A program made the translations under genes and the position numbers. The notes under the pieces are model-generated. The model was given only the letters and a program-made list of their open reading frames with translations, had not been told where the DNA came from and made no database searches. A DNA stretch of 64,000 bases, taken from contig CM057005.1 in the NCBI GenBank assembly GCA_029891345.1, positions 69,015,760 to 69,079,759 on the forward strand. The letters run 5' to 3'. This stretch comes from Dryococelus australis (Eukaryota; Arthropoda; Insecta; Phasmatodea; Phasmatidae). Below are positions 1-12,240 of this stretch, in pieces; positions within the stretch are counted from its first letter, which is position 1; every line of letters starts with the position of its first letter.

Positions 1-3000
1 GCTTGGAGAAAATGTGATTTAATCAGTCTTGGTTAATTTAGTCAGTAAAATTGAGGTAACAGTTTTTTTCTGGCAAGTACAAAATTTTCACTTATTCTGT
101 TTTATACTGAGGCCATGAAAATTTTGTAGGATCATTCTTTGGCAACAAAAAAGCAAAATTTATTACAGTATAACTGTTGGCAGGGTAATCAAGATTAAAT
201 TAACCAAACTCCATAATGAAATACTCATACAACACATGCAAATATGAGGCAAAAAAAAGAACTATTGGATAAACCAATCCTTACAGAGTTGTTACACATG
301 AATGATTTTTGAAATCATTTACTAAAATTTTCAGATAGTAAAATTTGACACTGGACATCTGTCTTTTGGTGATTGTACTGTAAAACAAATAATTTGCAGA
401 ATACTAATGTTTAATTTCAACTTCAGTGTCAGTATTTCTCCGTTGAATACAGATTTATTCACTGCAGTGTGAAGATAAAAATACTGCTGTAAGAAATTTA
501 TAATCAGTTTATATGAAAATTAATTCTTCCATTAGATCTAAGCAAAAATTTAAGGCTTTTCTTAGTTTTGAGATTATTCCTTGGTCAGATATGTTTTTTC
601 CTACTTGTAGTGGACTCTTATCAGTTCAGTCTCCATATTCTTATAATTTTTTTTAAAATTATATTATCTGACCCAAATGCAATAGTGAGTCCAAATTGCA
701 AGATGAGATTATAACCATATAATGCTAGATAAAAAAATTTTTTTAAGTAAAACATTTTAACTTTTTCTTATCAATAAAGAATTAAGTTTCAAATCCTGTT
801 ATATAAAATTTTAAATTGCAGTCATACTAGTCTTGTTTTTGCCATGCTCACAAGTTACATGGATGACTCCAGTCATAGCAAAAAGCAGTGTTATAATTTA
901 TTTTCATGATAACACGTAGAAGGTTGTTTTAATTAGCTCTGCGTGAAATGATATTAAAAAAAGCATTGAAGCAGTCAGATATACATTAAACACATTTTCT
1001 TTCTGTGTTGCTTGCTGTTTTGTTTGGGTGACTTACCTATCTATTATCATTGTCAGATGATAAAATTGCGAACATGCAATAATTCAGCCTATTTTTATAT
1101 CCTCATCCCGTTGACGAGATTGATGCCGTTGGGTGAGACACGAGATGAATGATGACACAAATACTTAGTAATTTGGGCGCCAGCGGTGCTTCTCAATCCC
1201 CTCACTATTGGAACTCAGGGTTCTCAAGGATGCTGTAGGTTCTGTGTGTCTGTCTCACCCGTGCATACTTACAAACATGTAGGCAATACTAAACTTTTAC
1301 TAAACATCACTGAAAATAAACACTTAATAAAATATATGTGGCTAGGACACTGTCACTACTGGATAAAAGAGGTAAGTTCACTGTGAGACTTGTTTTTGTT
1401 GTTACTATGCATACACATCAACGTGCCAATGAAATTATGATAATATTGGTTATGACTAGCCAATTCTGCTTGGGTGCTCCCCAGTCCGCAATTACTCTAG
1501 CACACGCCTAGATGGTTGATCTCACCGAGGTGTGTGAAGGCACAGCCTTCACAAGGGAAGAGGGCAGACAGCTGCTAGGGTGGACTAACGGTTTTCCCTG
1601 AAGACAGGACACTGTGAATTACAAATGAAACCCTTGATACATTAACACGTGTGATTACTCGGCATCACTAATGCAAACTCGTGTGGTGACGGCCTATATA
1701 CAGAACCAGCTAGGAGGGGAATAATTGCACGTACACAAATTACAAAAACCCTCATTAGATACATGAAACAAGATGGGACACGGGATGGGTATTCACAATA
1801 AACACACACGTGTGAAAACAAGTTTAGATGGTGTGGATGCCTCTGGATGAAGTTCTTAGCCGACCACGTGGTGCAGGTGAAATTGCAATATTTCTGCGTG
1901 GAAATGGCAAATTAAATTCAGACAAAATTTTATTCTTACTGAGAATATTATTCTCTTGACGATTGAAGTGGTTACAGGCTTGTAACATGCCTGATGGGGG
2001 TAAAATCAAACATTAACATGACTGCGTGGTCAAGTACAAAAAGCATCAATTTACGTGAAATTACACGGAACGGTCGGCCACGTGGTTATACGTGATGTTG
2101 CCTTAAAATATTCAAACATGAAAAATACCCTCAAATAAATACATAAAAACAAAGCCCTTAAAATTGCACACAGCAATAATGCAGAAATTACACTGAAACA
2201 CCATAAACATAGGTGGATGGCGCCTGATTCAAGTGATTCAAGGTCATGTGACCTCAGACATCTTTCTACTCCTCCTCGATTTAGTTAAAAATGCCACAAG
2301 GGCGAAATAAATTAGTAAAGCAGAAGCATAATGCTGGGGTAATATCTGGCAAAACCATATGCAAGCAAAGGTTGACCGGTAAACTTAATTGACTATTGAA
2401 ATCTACATCATTGAACAAAAGGTTGTAGTGTGTATGTGACAGTGTCTTACCGTGCCAGCTCTCCTCGACAGACTGTCCAGAGACAAGCGTCGCATGGACC
2501 TATCATGGCTGCCTACGGGGTTCACATAAGCGGAAGTGCTATGCATGCAGAGTAAAATATTTTATTATAGAAAATAAAATATTATTTTACATTTTTTATA
2601 ATTTTCTTATGAATTTTCATATTAATTTTGTCTCTCTTTATGACTGTGTTCATGCCGGAAATCAGTGTTTTTAAGGGGGTTCCCTAATAAGAAAATGAGG
2701 GCAGTAGAAGGCATAGTGAGAACTCAAAATTCTCAAGAACTAAGAAATGTTTGTCATTGAATTTTTTTTTGTAGTGTACATAGACGTCTGTTGTTTTAAC
2801 TTTGTTGTTGTAATTAAAATGTAGTTGTAAAAAATTGACAAAGTGAAGGAAATTTGCCATTTTAACGACCTGATTGGAGATATTAAATAATTGTAATTGT
2901 TTTTTTTTTTTTTTTTTTTTTCCCCAACAAGGATTTAACTTTTGTGACCACGTTGCAGTAGTAAATTCCCATGGTCACTGCTTAAAATTCTGAGAAAAAT

Positions 3001-3282
3001 GAATTCCAGTAGAGCATGTTTTTCATTTCATTTGCTGCTGCCGCATGCAGCCTACTCCAGCAGTCAGTTGAGCGGTCAGCCTGCAGTGCGAAGAGGGGAG
3101 CGACCTGTAGCTGTGTGCCGGGCGAGGAAGTTGCCAGACTGGCAGCCAGTTCAAGGTCGGGTAGGGGCGTGGAATCAGTTGGTGCGAAGGGAAATGAAGC
3201 GAGGATCTTTTCATGGGAAGATATTTTGTCTTCTAAAGAAGTGTAGAGTTTGAATTTTTTAATGATTGCCTTTGTAAATACA
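1..3282. other. Gene-free AT-rich stretch, possible 5' flank of the Mutator/YqaJ locus
   Basis: No convincing coding sequence is visible on either strand. Around 1100-2560 the base composition is more mixed and contains several CACGTG-like palindromes (for example near 1863 and 2080), which may belong to an old repeat I cannot classify. A T-run lies at about 2900-2922. The stretch 2990-3260 is relatively GC-rich and precedes the first recognisable exon, so it may be promoter or 5' untranslated sequence; this is inference from position only. Confidence 0.5.
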
Positions 3283-3386
3283 ATGGGAAAGAATTTTAGA
3301 TTTAAAAGCAAAAAGAGGATGTTTGTTACTGCCAGACGAAGAAAACGAAGAGCTCCGGAAGGACTGTTGCAATACAACAAGAAAAG
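3283..3386 (+). CDS. Exon 1 of the Mutator/YqaJ locus (basic N-terminus)
   Basis: Starts at the ATG at 3283 and encodes about 34 residues rich in lysine and arginine, including the run ARRRKRRAPEG; such a basic patch is typical of the N-terminus of this family and could act as a nuclear localisation signal. It ends in phase 2 at a GTAAGT donor (3387). The two leftover bases join cleanly to the G opening exon 2 to make an arginine codon. The start is chosen because it is the first ATG in the open frame and gives the family-like beginning MGKNFRFKSKKR. Confidence 0.6.
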
Positions 3387-3957
3387 GTAAGTTGAAAACA
3401 ATTGATGTCCAATCAACAGTTCTAATATCTTTGTGCCAATATCGTTGCTAATCTAAATAGTGTATTTGCACAGTGTTGTATACAGAAGAGGAAATTTATT
3501 CAATACATGTTAAATATCTAATGTACTAGACTATAAAACATTAAGCAAATTACACAAATTACAGTTTTTAACACTAATTTTTGTTATAAAGATAAAGATG
3601 TTTAATTTTCTTTTGGAGAGGGCTATAGCCCTATCAGCCCTCCCCTTGCGTACGTCACTTGCAAATACCTAACTTCCTAGTGCTAATCAGAAAACACAAT
3701 AAGCTGTATATTTTGCGTAAATTTATAATGGCTATTTTAGTATAAGTGCGACATGTATGCAGTAAATAAAATAATTTTTTCCACTTCGATGTATTTTTTC
3801 CTGTATTAAAAATATCTGATGTGTTTAATTTTGCATGCCCCATCACACTTACACTTGTATGTTCTTTTCAACAGTATCTAATTTGTGCTGCTACTAGCAC
3901 ATGCTGGTTATAAATGGAAAATAAAAGTTTGGCCTACATATTGTGGGTTAATTTCAG

Positions 3958-4047
3958 GAAACTAGACACCATCTCAGAGTCTGACGGAAATGTTGATGCC
4001 GCACTTATTTCAGAAGTAAGATGCCAAAATCCAGAATTTGTACACGT
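3958..4047 (+). CDS. Exon 2 of the Mutator/YqaJ locus
   Basis: A 90-nt exon between a TTTCAG acceptor and a GTAAGT donor at 4048, entered and left in phase 2. It encodes an acidic linker beginning KLDTISESDGNVDAA. An internal GTAAGA at about 4015 is a possible alternative donor. The encoded segment resembles exon 3 (shared pattern S-E-x-D-G-N and a final N-P-x-F), which suggests that one exon arose by duplication of the other. Confidence 0.5.
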
Positions 4048-4145
4048 GTAAGTAGAATCTTTGTATGTACCAATTTATTTTAAAATTCTGTAGTAATTTA
4101 TAATAAAAAATTATCACTATCAAGGCATCAAATGTTTTTGTTTCG

Positions 4146-4380
4146 GAGCTAGGTGTGCAGTGGTATGTCCCTGACTGGACTAATTGGGAGGCCGTGGGTT
4201 CGATTCCCGCCTCGGTTATCTTGATATTTATTTTGTACGGTTTTCCAAAATCCCTACAGGCGAATGCCATGATTGTTTCTTAAAAGAGGCAGTGGCCACT
4301 ATCTTATCTAATTATTAATATCTCTTATGTCAAATCATCTCCTGCTACGCCTCGGCACATAATAAATGGAAACATTAATA
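4146..4380 (+). mobile_element. tRNA-derived SINE, plus orientation
   Basis: The head at about 4146-4220 resembles a tRNA: an A-box-like stretch GTGTGCAGTGG and a clear B-box GGTTCGATTCCC at about 4197-4208, the split promoter used by RNA polymerase III. A tRNA-unrelated body follows (from about 4221, including GGCGAATGCCATGATTG). The sequence becomes AT-rich near 4360-4380. I could not identify target-site duplications, so the right edge is approximate. It sits in the intron between exons 2 and 3 of the Mutator/YqaJ locus. It is unlikely to be a working tRNA gene because the cloverleaf is degenerate. Confidence 0.7.
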
Positions 4381-6260
4381 AGCTTAATTTAAAAACTATA
4401 GGTTTTCCTGGAAAAAATTCAAAAAGAGAAAATCATATTCCGGAAAAAAAACATTCGAAGTTAATTACAACAGGCAGTAAAAATGTATTGAAAACTCTAT
4501 TGTAACTTACAAAACATTCAAAATGCATAATGGGAAAGTACTTGGGTTTTTATGGCATACACGCCTGTGATGATTTGCGGTATTAAACTCGTTAATATAA
4601 CAACATTGGTAGGGATAGGAAAAATTCGCGAGTTCAATGACCTGTAGGCTAGACTCCACAGTTATCTGTATACTCGAGCCTCAGATGTTTGTTCATTGGC
4701 TGCTGCTCCATAGAATAGCCAGTGTTACTTCACACCTGGCAGTATGGCACTCGCTACTTGTTTCCTTGCAAGTCTGCTGTTCGCTCAGAGTCGTCCAGTG
4801 CGTGTCTAATAAATTGCGATCCAACTGCAAAGTTAACTTCAGTGTACACGTGTTTAACGTATATTTTGTCCTGAAATGAACTTGCAAAATATTCCTGTCC
4901 CTAAATATTGGTTTTTGAAATGTGTGTAAAGCCAAGAAAGTCTTAACATATTCAAAATTATATTAATACACATATCCAAAGTAATTGATTATTCCACTAC
5001 GTGCTCCACGCCACAGTATTACATATTTTCCTGTTAAATTTTGTACCATACAACATTTTTTGGCAACTGTACTACCATTAGCTGTCACACAGCCTTTACT
5101 CAGGATGGAAGGATTTTTCGCCGAGTAATCGAGATACACTGCCTGTTGTCTTCTACAGCGTTATGAGTACGTCAGACAGGACCATGAACTCACCGCTTCT
5201 GCTTGTCACAATTATATCGTGTTTTTTTTTAAATTTCTAATTTGCATAAAAGTTCACCAAATGGAAAATAATATATAAATTACATGACTTTAAGTAAAAC
5301 CAAGGTCGAATCAGCTGTTGTAGATGAAGGAACTGTGGAAATAGCATCAATCAGTAAATTTGTCACCTGGGAGTGTTTTTTCTGCTGTTGCTTATTTCAG
5401 ATAGTGGTTTTGGTTCTGGTAGAGTTTTGTCATGTATTGCTCATATAAGTATCACATGCTTAAAAAAATTTAAAGTAAGGTTTCATGTAATTATCATGCT
5501 GTAACTATTCAATACCATTACTACTCGGTTATATTTTATGAATTAGAGTGAGGACGAACCATAGCCAACTTTTAGAAAGATATGGGGGATAAATCTGAAT
5601 TTTATAATTTGTAGCAATTGAACCACACTTATCATAAAGAAGGTTTTAAGGTGATTCATTGCTTAAAAAATCTTCCTTATTTGAAGACATTATTGGTACC
5701 CTAAATTCTCATAAAATAATAAAAATTTCACAGTGATAATTTTTTGTGGTTTAGATATGTCAGTTGTTTGTTACAATTATGAGAACTTAAATGTTAAAAT
5801 AAAAATATATTTGTAAAAAAATAAGGAAATGTATTCTTTTGAGGCGTTAGTAACATGCATTATTTTTAAAATAAGGTTTTGTACTGCTGAAACAAAGGAG
5901 CAGCCTTTATGATCACATTGCTGTAATAAAAACCAGTAGTAGCGGTTTAATATATACATAGCCTACCTTTGTTTAATATGTAACATGTATTATTACTACC
6001 AGCGTTTTACGTAGAGTTCTAATGGTTGTTTAGACCTACAGGCAGAAGTTCAACATATAACATACTGTAAATGTAACTTTGTGAACTAGTGTATAATTAA
6101 ATAATTATTACATCATTATTTCCATTTTTTACTGTGTAAGTTAAAAAGGTAACAGATATGCATTTGCGTATGCTTTATGACAAGCAAAATTTATTTGGGC
6201 AATTAGGACCTGATAAATTATTAATGAAATTGCTAACTTTATATATGTATATTTTTCCAG

Positions 6261-6356
6261 GAAAAGATCCACCGGCTCGGAGGCTGACGGAAATACTGTT
6301 GATCCAGGATTTACTTCAGGATTAACATTCATAAATCCACAGTTTCAATGAGAAAG
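6261..6356 (+). pseudogene. Exon 3 of the Mutator/YqaJ locus, with in-frame stop
   Basis: A 96-nt segment after a good polypyrimidine tract and CAG, entered in phase 2 and followed by the donor-like GTAGGG at 6357. It encodes KRSTGSEADGNTVDPGF and runs into TGA at 6349-6351 just before the donor. It resembles exon 2 in length and pattern. Either the stop marks decay, or this is a cassette exon that would end the protein early if included. Confidence 0.45.
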
Positions 6357-6549
6357 GTAGGGCCTAAGTACAATACCGGCATTAACATATTCATTCATAT
6401 AAAGTAATTACATCATATGTAAATAAGACTTCCTAATGCATGCTCAGATATTTCAGTATTCCAGAAAAAAAATTCATTAAAAAAATATACAGTTTAAAAA
6501 AAAAACACACATATAAACCTAGGAAAATTCGTACAACCATTCTAAGAGT

Positions 6550-6800
6550 GAAGTGAGTGAAGAAATTTGTGTGGCTCGTGACGACGTCTTGAGAGCCGAT
6601 GAGTGTGATGGAAGTGAATATGGAGCGGCACCGGAATGAAGGGACGGGGGAAACGGAAAATCCCAGAGAAAACCAGCCGACCAACAGCATCGTCCGGCAC
6701 GATTTCCACTTGCGAAAATTCAGTGACCCAGGCGGGTTTTGAGCCCGGTTCACCTTGGTGGGAGGCGAGCGTGCTAATCGCTCAGCCACCTTGGCCCCCT
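6550..6800 (-). mobile_element. tRNA-derived SINE with 14-bp target-site duplication
   Basis: Read on the minus strand, the element starts near 6800 with a tRNA-like head: an A-box GTGGCTGAGCGATTAG, then an anticodon-like stem region, then a B-box-like GGGCTCAAAACCC. A body of about 170 bp follows, ending in a short TTCACTCACTTCA-type tail near 6550. It is flanked by the direct repeat ACCATTCTAAGAGT at 6536-6549 and 6801-6814. This is a perfect 14-bp duplication typical of LINE-mobilised SINE insertion. It lies in an intron of the Mutator/YqaJ locus, opposite to the gene. Confidence 0.9.
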
Positions 6801-7220
6801 ACCATTCTAAGAGTTGTATACTTACAAAGCCTTAGAAAAATGTTTGTGATACAGCCTGCTTTTTCTTTGGATGATTTTAGGAGAAAAAAAAATATATAGT
6901 TGCCTGTGTATCTCAGTGTGTGCATGAGCACGGCATTATCGCATTGTCTAGTAGGCAGTGAAGTATATTCCGAGAATTTTCAAAACTCAGTAATTACGAT
7001 TTATTTCGCCCCAAGTTACAAATATTGAGATTCAGACAGGAGCATTAATTATGTTATGAATGAAGAGAAATATTTTTTTTGTATATAATACATTACTATC
7101 CAAATGTGGGCCTAAGGACTTTAGGATTTTGGTTTAAAAATTACATTTATAGGGCAGGTAAATTTATTTACGTATTTTTTTATTTCAAAAGTTATGAGCT
7201 GTGTGTTGTTCTCAGTTTAG

Positions 7221-7457
7221 GAATACAGAAGACATACAGAGCTACAGCGAAGTACCTACTGATTCTCAGATGAAAGATAGCGATTACACACTAGCAGAAA
7301 TGAAAACATTAATTCCTCTAGAATATCTAGAGATCTATGAAAGTCTTCAAAGCAAAGATGAGGCTCAATATCAGTGCAGTGATACAGAGAACAATGAAAA
7401 TAGCAATAACAAGGAAGAGCTGCAAATTGGGAACTGAAATAAGACCACGGCAGATAT
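7221..7457 (+). pseudogene. Exon 4 of the Mutator/YqaJ locus, acidic linker with stop
   Basis: After the acceptor TTTAG (7216-7220) the phase-2 frame reads NTEDIQSYSEVPTDSQ and continues as an acidic, serine-rich linker for about 70 residues. It meets TGA at 7434-7436, then reaches a GTAAGT donor at 7458. Low-complexity acidic linkers between the basic N-terminus and the catalytic domain are usual in these proteins. The stop so close to a good donor suggests a small indel or a late decay mutation. Confidence 0.5.
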
Positions 7458-8419
7458 GTAAGTTTATTCGAAGATAAAATTATATCCAATTTTATTTAAC
7501 ATTGGAAGACATTCTGGTGTTATAGTTGTCTACTTGAAAAATGTGTGTTTTTAGTTAATTATCGGAACAGACGAATGTGCCTCAATTTTATATTATGGCA
7601 AAACCTTGCATTAAATGAGCATGCCATAACTAAATCCAAAACAAATGATGCTGTACTAAAAACTTATTTTACTATTTTTATGTAGATCAAATAAACTCAA
7701 TCAACATCAATACACCTATTGGAAAAGCATAATTACTTTCTTGCAGGCCAGAGGAGCGTTTCTTTGCTTTTTAAATCAAATTATTTTCCTGTCGTGTTAA
7801 ACCCATTGAGCAGGACTCATAATTAATTAATTTAGGCACTCAGTTTCCACACTTGCCAAGAAAATAATGCTTTTGGCATATAACCTTTGATGTATTATAC
7901 TTGATTCTGATACATTTGTTGTGTACACGCATATTGTGTTACAGCTTACAGTTATTCATACATTTTTATATTTTCAAACAAGCTCACCGACATTTATAAT
8001 TAGCATTTATAATTAGAAGAAAAACAATTAAAAAATTTCTTAAACATTTGAATAGAGTTATTTATTTTTAAAATTTATGGTAAAGATAAAATTGATTCAA
8101 CCCAAACAAATCCAGTTACTGAATCGATGCATACAAATGAACTGCTAAGCAAGTAACATATAGTTGATTTATTTTATTTTCGTCAGGTCAGTATCAAGAC
8201 GATCAAACATTTATATAAATGTTCTTGATTTACGTACCATTCTCAGATATTTGAGCGAATATCAAAAAATTTGGAGTCTGTAATCATGATAGTTATTTAA
8301 TTATAAACCCTTTCTAATGCCAAAGCATTACCCCTCAGAATTAAATACAGGTTGAAGCAACATTAGTTATAGATAATTATTAAGCATAACAAATATTATT
8401 TAATATTTTCTTATTTCAG

Positions 8420-9075
8420 TAATTTTCACATCAAATCGGATGATCTGGTTCCATCTCAAGAAGCCAACAAAGAAAATTTCTCAGAGACAAGTGACGAACG
8501 ACTAGCTTCTCACATGGACAATAATCAAAAACCTGCTAACCAAGGAGAAAAGTTGGACGGCCGTTGGATAGTAGATATTAAGTATTTTTTTGAATTCAAT
8601 GATGTCTCTCTACTGCCATGAATCATTTGACTGTTCGTTTAAAGATATGGAACTTATAGATGAGTGTCGGCTAGGATTTTGTAGTGTTTTGTCCCCTTAA
8701 GTGTAAAATGTGCCACATCACAGAACCTATCAGCACTGAGCTTCCATCAAAAGATGCTACAACTGTGAATGTCAATGCATCTGCAGTCTCCGGCATGATA
8801 GCGACTGGTAGAGGTTACTCTCAATTAGAAGAGATTTGTGCATCACTAAACATGCCTTGTATCTCAAGAAATACATGGGATATTTATCACAACACACTTT
8901 ATAAAGACATCTACAAAACAGCCTGGGATCTGATGGAAGAGGCAGCTGGAGAAGAGGCTAAACTTGCCATAAAAGGAGGAGAAGTGACAAGGATAGAAGT
9001 CCACTTATCATAGTTACCAATGGCACATGGGCAAAACGATTCTACAAGAACAAATATGATTCATTCTCAGGTGTT
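8420..9075 (+). pseudogene. Exon 5: first half of the Mutator-like transposase domain
   Basis: Entered in phase 2 after TTTCAG, and left at a GTAAGT donor at 9076 in phase 0. It encodes the family signature LDGRWIVDIKYFFE, then (after a frame change near 8595) a block with HESFDCSFKDMELIDE. After another frame change near 8695 it encodes KCKMCHI followed by a GRGYSQLEEI block. A third frameshift near 8990 separates the EEAKLAIKGGEVT block from PLIIVTNGTWAKRFY, which leads to the SGV just before the donor. These blocks are in the order expected for the Mutator-like domain. Two of the three breaks lie near a T7 run and a C4 run, so sequencing error should be considered. Confidence 0.75.
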
Positions 9076-10452
9076 GTAAGTATTGTAATCCTTTTATGCA
9101 TAGAGCTGTAGTTTGTTTCAGACAACAAGGTATTTCTTTGTATTTTGTCAAACAACTTTACACTATATGGTACAAAACAAATTGAGAGTCAGGTGAAATA
9201 TATAGTAAAAGAATAACGATTATGTACGTACATGTTTTGCACGTTTAATACAATGTATGTGACTGGGAAATAAGTTAGTTCTAGCCAAACTTTTTCTGTA
9301 ACCGTGCATATAAAAAATACTTTCTTATGTATACAAACACTTCAATTAATTTTTGCTACATGAGACCAGTATTACCTCATAACCTTTATGATCCAAATAA
9401 CACTACTGATTAGACTTCTGAATAAATATAACAAATACGTTGGGCATGTAATTAATTCATCATAAGCTGCAGAAGAAGCATAAATTAGAACATTGTATGT
9501 TTCCAATAATTCAGTTAGGTTTGATCACATTTTTAAAAGTTGGCATTTGTGACACTAAAAATCAACTCCAGTGGGTAAAGACGTAATTAAAAATTAATTA
9601 GTGTAATATTGCTGATATTCATGGAATTTGCATCTGGTATTTCCCACAAAAGATAATGATACGTAAATAAAATGACACATTGAATTATTGTATTATGTAA
9701 CATACATATGAAGACATTAACTGATGTTATTAAATAGCAAGTGTGTAGAGACAATTAATGGGCACATAATTATATGTCGTCATGCCAAATAAAATATGAT
9801 TTAGAATGTGTAAACTGACAGCAATGTGTATACTGTATTATTATGCATGTAGGCTAATTCTAGCGTATTTTTACCTATACAAAGATATTTTACAGAGTAT
9901 AACAAATTACTATAAATATATCTCGTGAATACGTGTATTTTAATGCTTCGTGTTTCTTCAACGGTATACAAAATAGCATCGTAGGACTAACACAGTCTAT
10001 ATAGAGGTCTGATGCATTTGGTTTTAATGTGTACTTCTCTAATACCTCTACCTGTAGCAGCATAAAAGGCCAATTTTAATGAGTTTTTATTGTTTTCACT
10101 AAGTTTTTGGCATAAGTTGGATTACTGTAAATGTTAGACACATTATATTTGTGTTTTAACACGTGATATTCATTACGTTTTGCAAATACAGTGATTCTTA
10201 CCATGTTAACAAAAATTTTGAGTTCTGCTACATACATTTGTGTTTTACAGAGAGAAATGCAGAGGAGTATTTTTCATTACTAGATTGTAAACAAACACTT
10301 AATTTTTTAAAAATTCTATATAGGCCTATACACATAACAATTAAAATGCCAAAAGCTTCATGTTTACAAATGTACATTTTTTTACCTGGCAATTTTGTAG
10401 TAAAATGAATAAAAGTTTAATATTCAATCTATAACTTACTGTTTATTTTCAG

Positions 10453-11330
10453 GGTGCTATAATGGGATTCCGAACAAAGAAAATACTTTTCCTTGGTGTC
10501 CATAACAAGTACTGTTCATTTTGCGCTTGGAGTCTACAGAAAAATCGGACACCAAACCAGAACATAAATGTGCAAGAAACTGGTTTGGTCCGTATACATC
10601 GATGGAACAAGATATAATTGTTGAAGGTTTCTTGCAAAGCACTCGTATGCATGGTATCAAATATAATAAACTTATTGGCGATGGTGACAGCAGTGTTCAT
10701 AGAAAGTTAGTTGATGCTATGCTGTACGGGCCGGAAATACAGGTACAAAAAATTGAATGCCGCAATCATATTTTGCGGAATTACATGAGCACAGTTCGCT
10801 ATATTTGTGGGAACTGTAAGCTAGTGAATCTGCCACTCCGAACTGCTGTACAAGCCAATGCACAATGCCTCAGAACTGCTGTTGTTTCTGCAATAAAACA
10901 CAGAAAAGAGCAAAGCAATGACAGTAATTATAACCGTATAGAGGAACTGAAAAAAGACATCTTGAACAGTCCTCCTCCATATTTTTGGAAACCACGAAAA
11001 CTGTTGTGAAAGAGATTACTTCTGGTGAAAGTGATCTCGTTCCACAACTGAAGCAAGCAGGAATTTGGCAAGAATTGCTTACAGCTGTACATTGTGTAGC
11101 AAATAATGCATCCAGTTTTATTTTAGATGTCGATACTAACATTTCTGAAAATTTCAACTGAATTGTAGTAAAAACTGTACAAGGGAAACGTGTGAACTTC
11201 ACACTCAGGAATTCCTATCAGACTCGATGTGAGGCAGCAGTTGTGTCTTGTCAATTCCAAAGGAGAATTGCACAGGGTGATCCACAAGTCTCCTCTTAAA
11301 AGAAGCCCAGGTTTTCACACAAAAAAAAAA
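10453..11330 (+). pseudogene. Exon 6: second half of the Mutator-like domain
   Basis: The exon begins after TTTTCAG in phase 0 (GAIMGFRTKKILFLGVHNKY), changes frame near 10535, and then has a long open stretch (10521-11007). That stretch contains the family hallmarks CARNWFG, SMEQDIIVEGF and IGDGDSSVH, and the cysteine/histidine block KIECRNHILRNY. After another frame change near 11020 it continues with ASSFILDVDTNISENFN, a TGA near 11160, and the conserved block NSYQTRCEAAVVS. The acidic residues in IGDGDSS and the C-x2-H are candidates for the catalytic and metal-binding positions of the domain; this is inferred from conservation, not shown. Confidence 0.78.
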
Positions 11331-11737
11331 GTCAGTCATTGTCACAAAAAACCCTGAACGGCATCGGCTTTGACGGTGCTTGGCGAGTCGGTTCAGTCAA
11401 AAAAAGCATGCCACCCAGTCATGTACATCTAATGCTGATTACGAGCCAGAGGAAAATATAATTGTAGAAGACATCTCTGAAAAGGAGTACGAGGAAAGAA
11501 AATAAATATTTTTAACTCAGTTGATGAATGAAAACAGAAAGGCGATAGAAGAAAACACTAGAGGCCAAAGTTCATGTCATGAATGGAAAGTGCAACGCTG
11601 CAAACAAATCACAGCATCTTTCTTCAATAAAATATACTAAATGAAACCAACATCATCCTGTGCTAGTACAGTAAAACAAATATGATACAATGAATTTAAA
11701 GGAAATTTAAATACATCTTAGGGTTTGGAGAAAGAGG

Positions 11738-12240
11738 GAGTAGCACGATCGCAGTTTGCAGAAGAAAATATTTCTATATAACCATGTGGTTTGCTTGTGG
11801 ATGAAGAATTCCCCTACCTTGGAGCATCACCAGACGGGCTTATTGGGGATGATGCTGTGTTAGAAGTAAAGTGCCCTGCATCGATAAAACTTCTGTCACC
11901 TATATAAGGCATCACATGCAAAAAAATCAAGTTTATGGAAGTTAAAGATGGGATCCCAAAACTTAAAGTTGATTCATACATGTACCAAGTACAAAGCATT
12001 CTACACATTTCCAAAAGGGAGTACTGCTCCTTTGTTGTGTGGTCACCCAAGGGCATGATACATGAGGTCATTCGATAAAATGATGATTACTGGAAAAATA
12101 AAATTCTTCCTAAGGTCCAGAACTTTTATTTCAACTGTCTGTTGTCTGAAATAATTGACTCTATACATGTAAGGAAATTAGCCGTTAGAGAACCTAAGTC
12201 CTTTTATAAAGCTCAAGAGTCTTCGGCAACAAAGAAAAAT
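11738..12240 (+). pseudogene. YqaJ-type exonuclease domain, C-terminal part of the locus
   Basis: In one frame the region reads GLLVDEEFPYLGASPDGL, then EVKCPASIKLLSPI, a stop near 11908, then VDSYMYQVQSILHISKREY and FVVWSPKGMIHEVI. Another stop follows, and then a tail ending near KAVREP-type sequence and KAQESS. The spaced pattern SPDG...EVK matches the D...E-x-K metal site of the YqaJ/lambda-exonuclease fold. The QVQ...H...YC..VVW pattern is also typical of the family. About 400 bp upstream (11330-11737) is a lysine-rich linker with no stable frame. Known members degrade DNA 5' to 3' during recombination; this copy is broken. Confidence 0.78.

Larger units (their letters stand above)
3283..12240 (+). 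pseudogene. Decayed multi-exon gene: Mutator-like transposase domain plus YqaJ exonuclease domain
   Basis: This locus reads as one protein broken into at least six exons. It begins with a very basic N-terminus (3283-3386) and linker exons. A Mutator-type domain follows at 8420-9075 and 10453-11300, and a YqaJ-type recombinase/exonuclease domain lies at about 11738-12230. The first four introns join in phase 2 with GT-AG borders. Mutator plus YqaJ fusions are common as uncharacterised, probably transposon-derived genes in arthropods; the YqaJ fold is a lambda-exonuclease-like nuclease. The reading frame is interrupted by stops near 6349, 7434, 11160 and 11908 and by frameshifts near 8595, 8695, 8990, 10535 and 11020. 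Several of these lie close to homopolymers, so part of the damage could be assembly error. I call it a pseudogene, with a spliced intact version at the true locus as the alternative. Confidence 0.75.

Noticed and set aside
2999..3253. Two overlapping 76-84 residue ORFs before the Mutator/YqaJ exon 1
   Set aside because: No family-like content; probably 5' untranslated sequence with higher GC content.
4146..4220. Functional tRNA gene
   Set aside because: Only the A- and B-box regions look like a tRNA; stems do not pair well and a SINE body follows.
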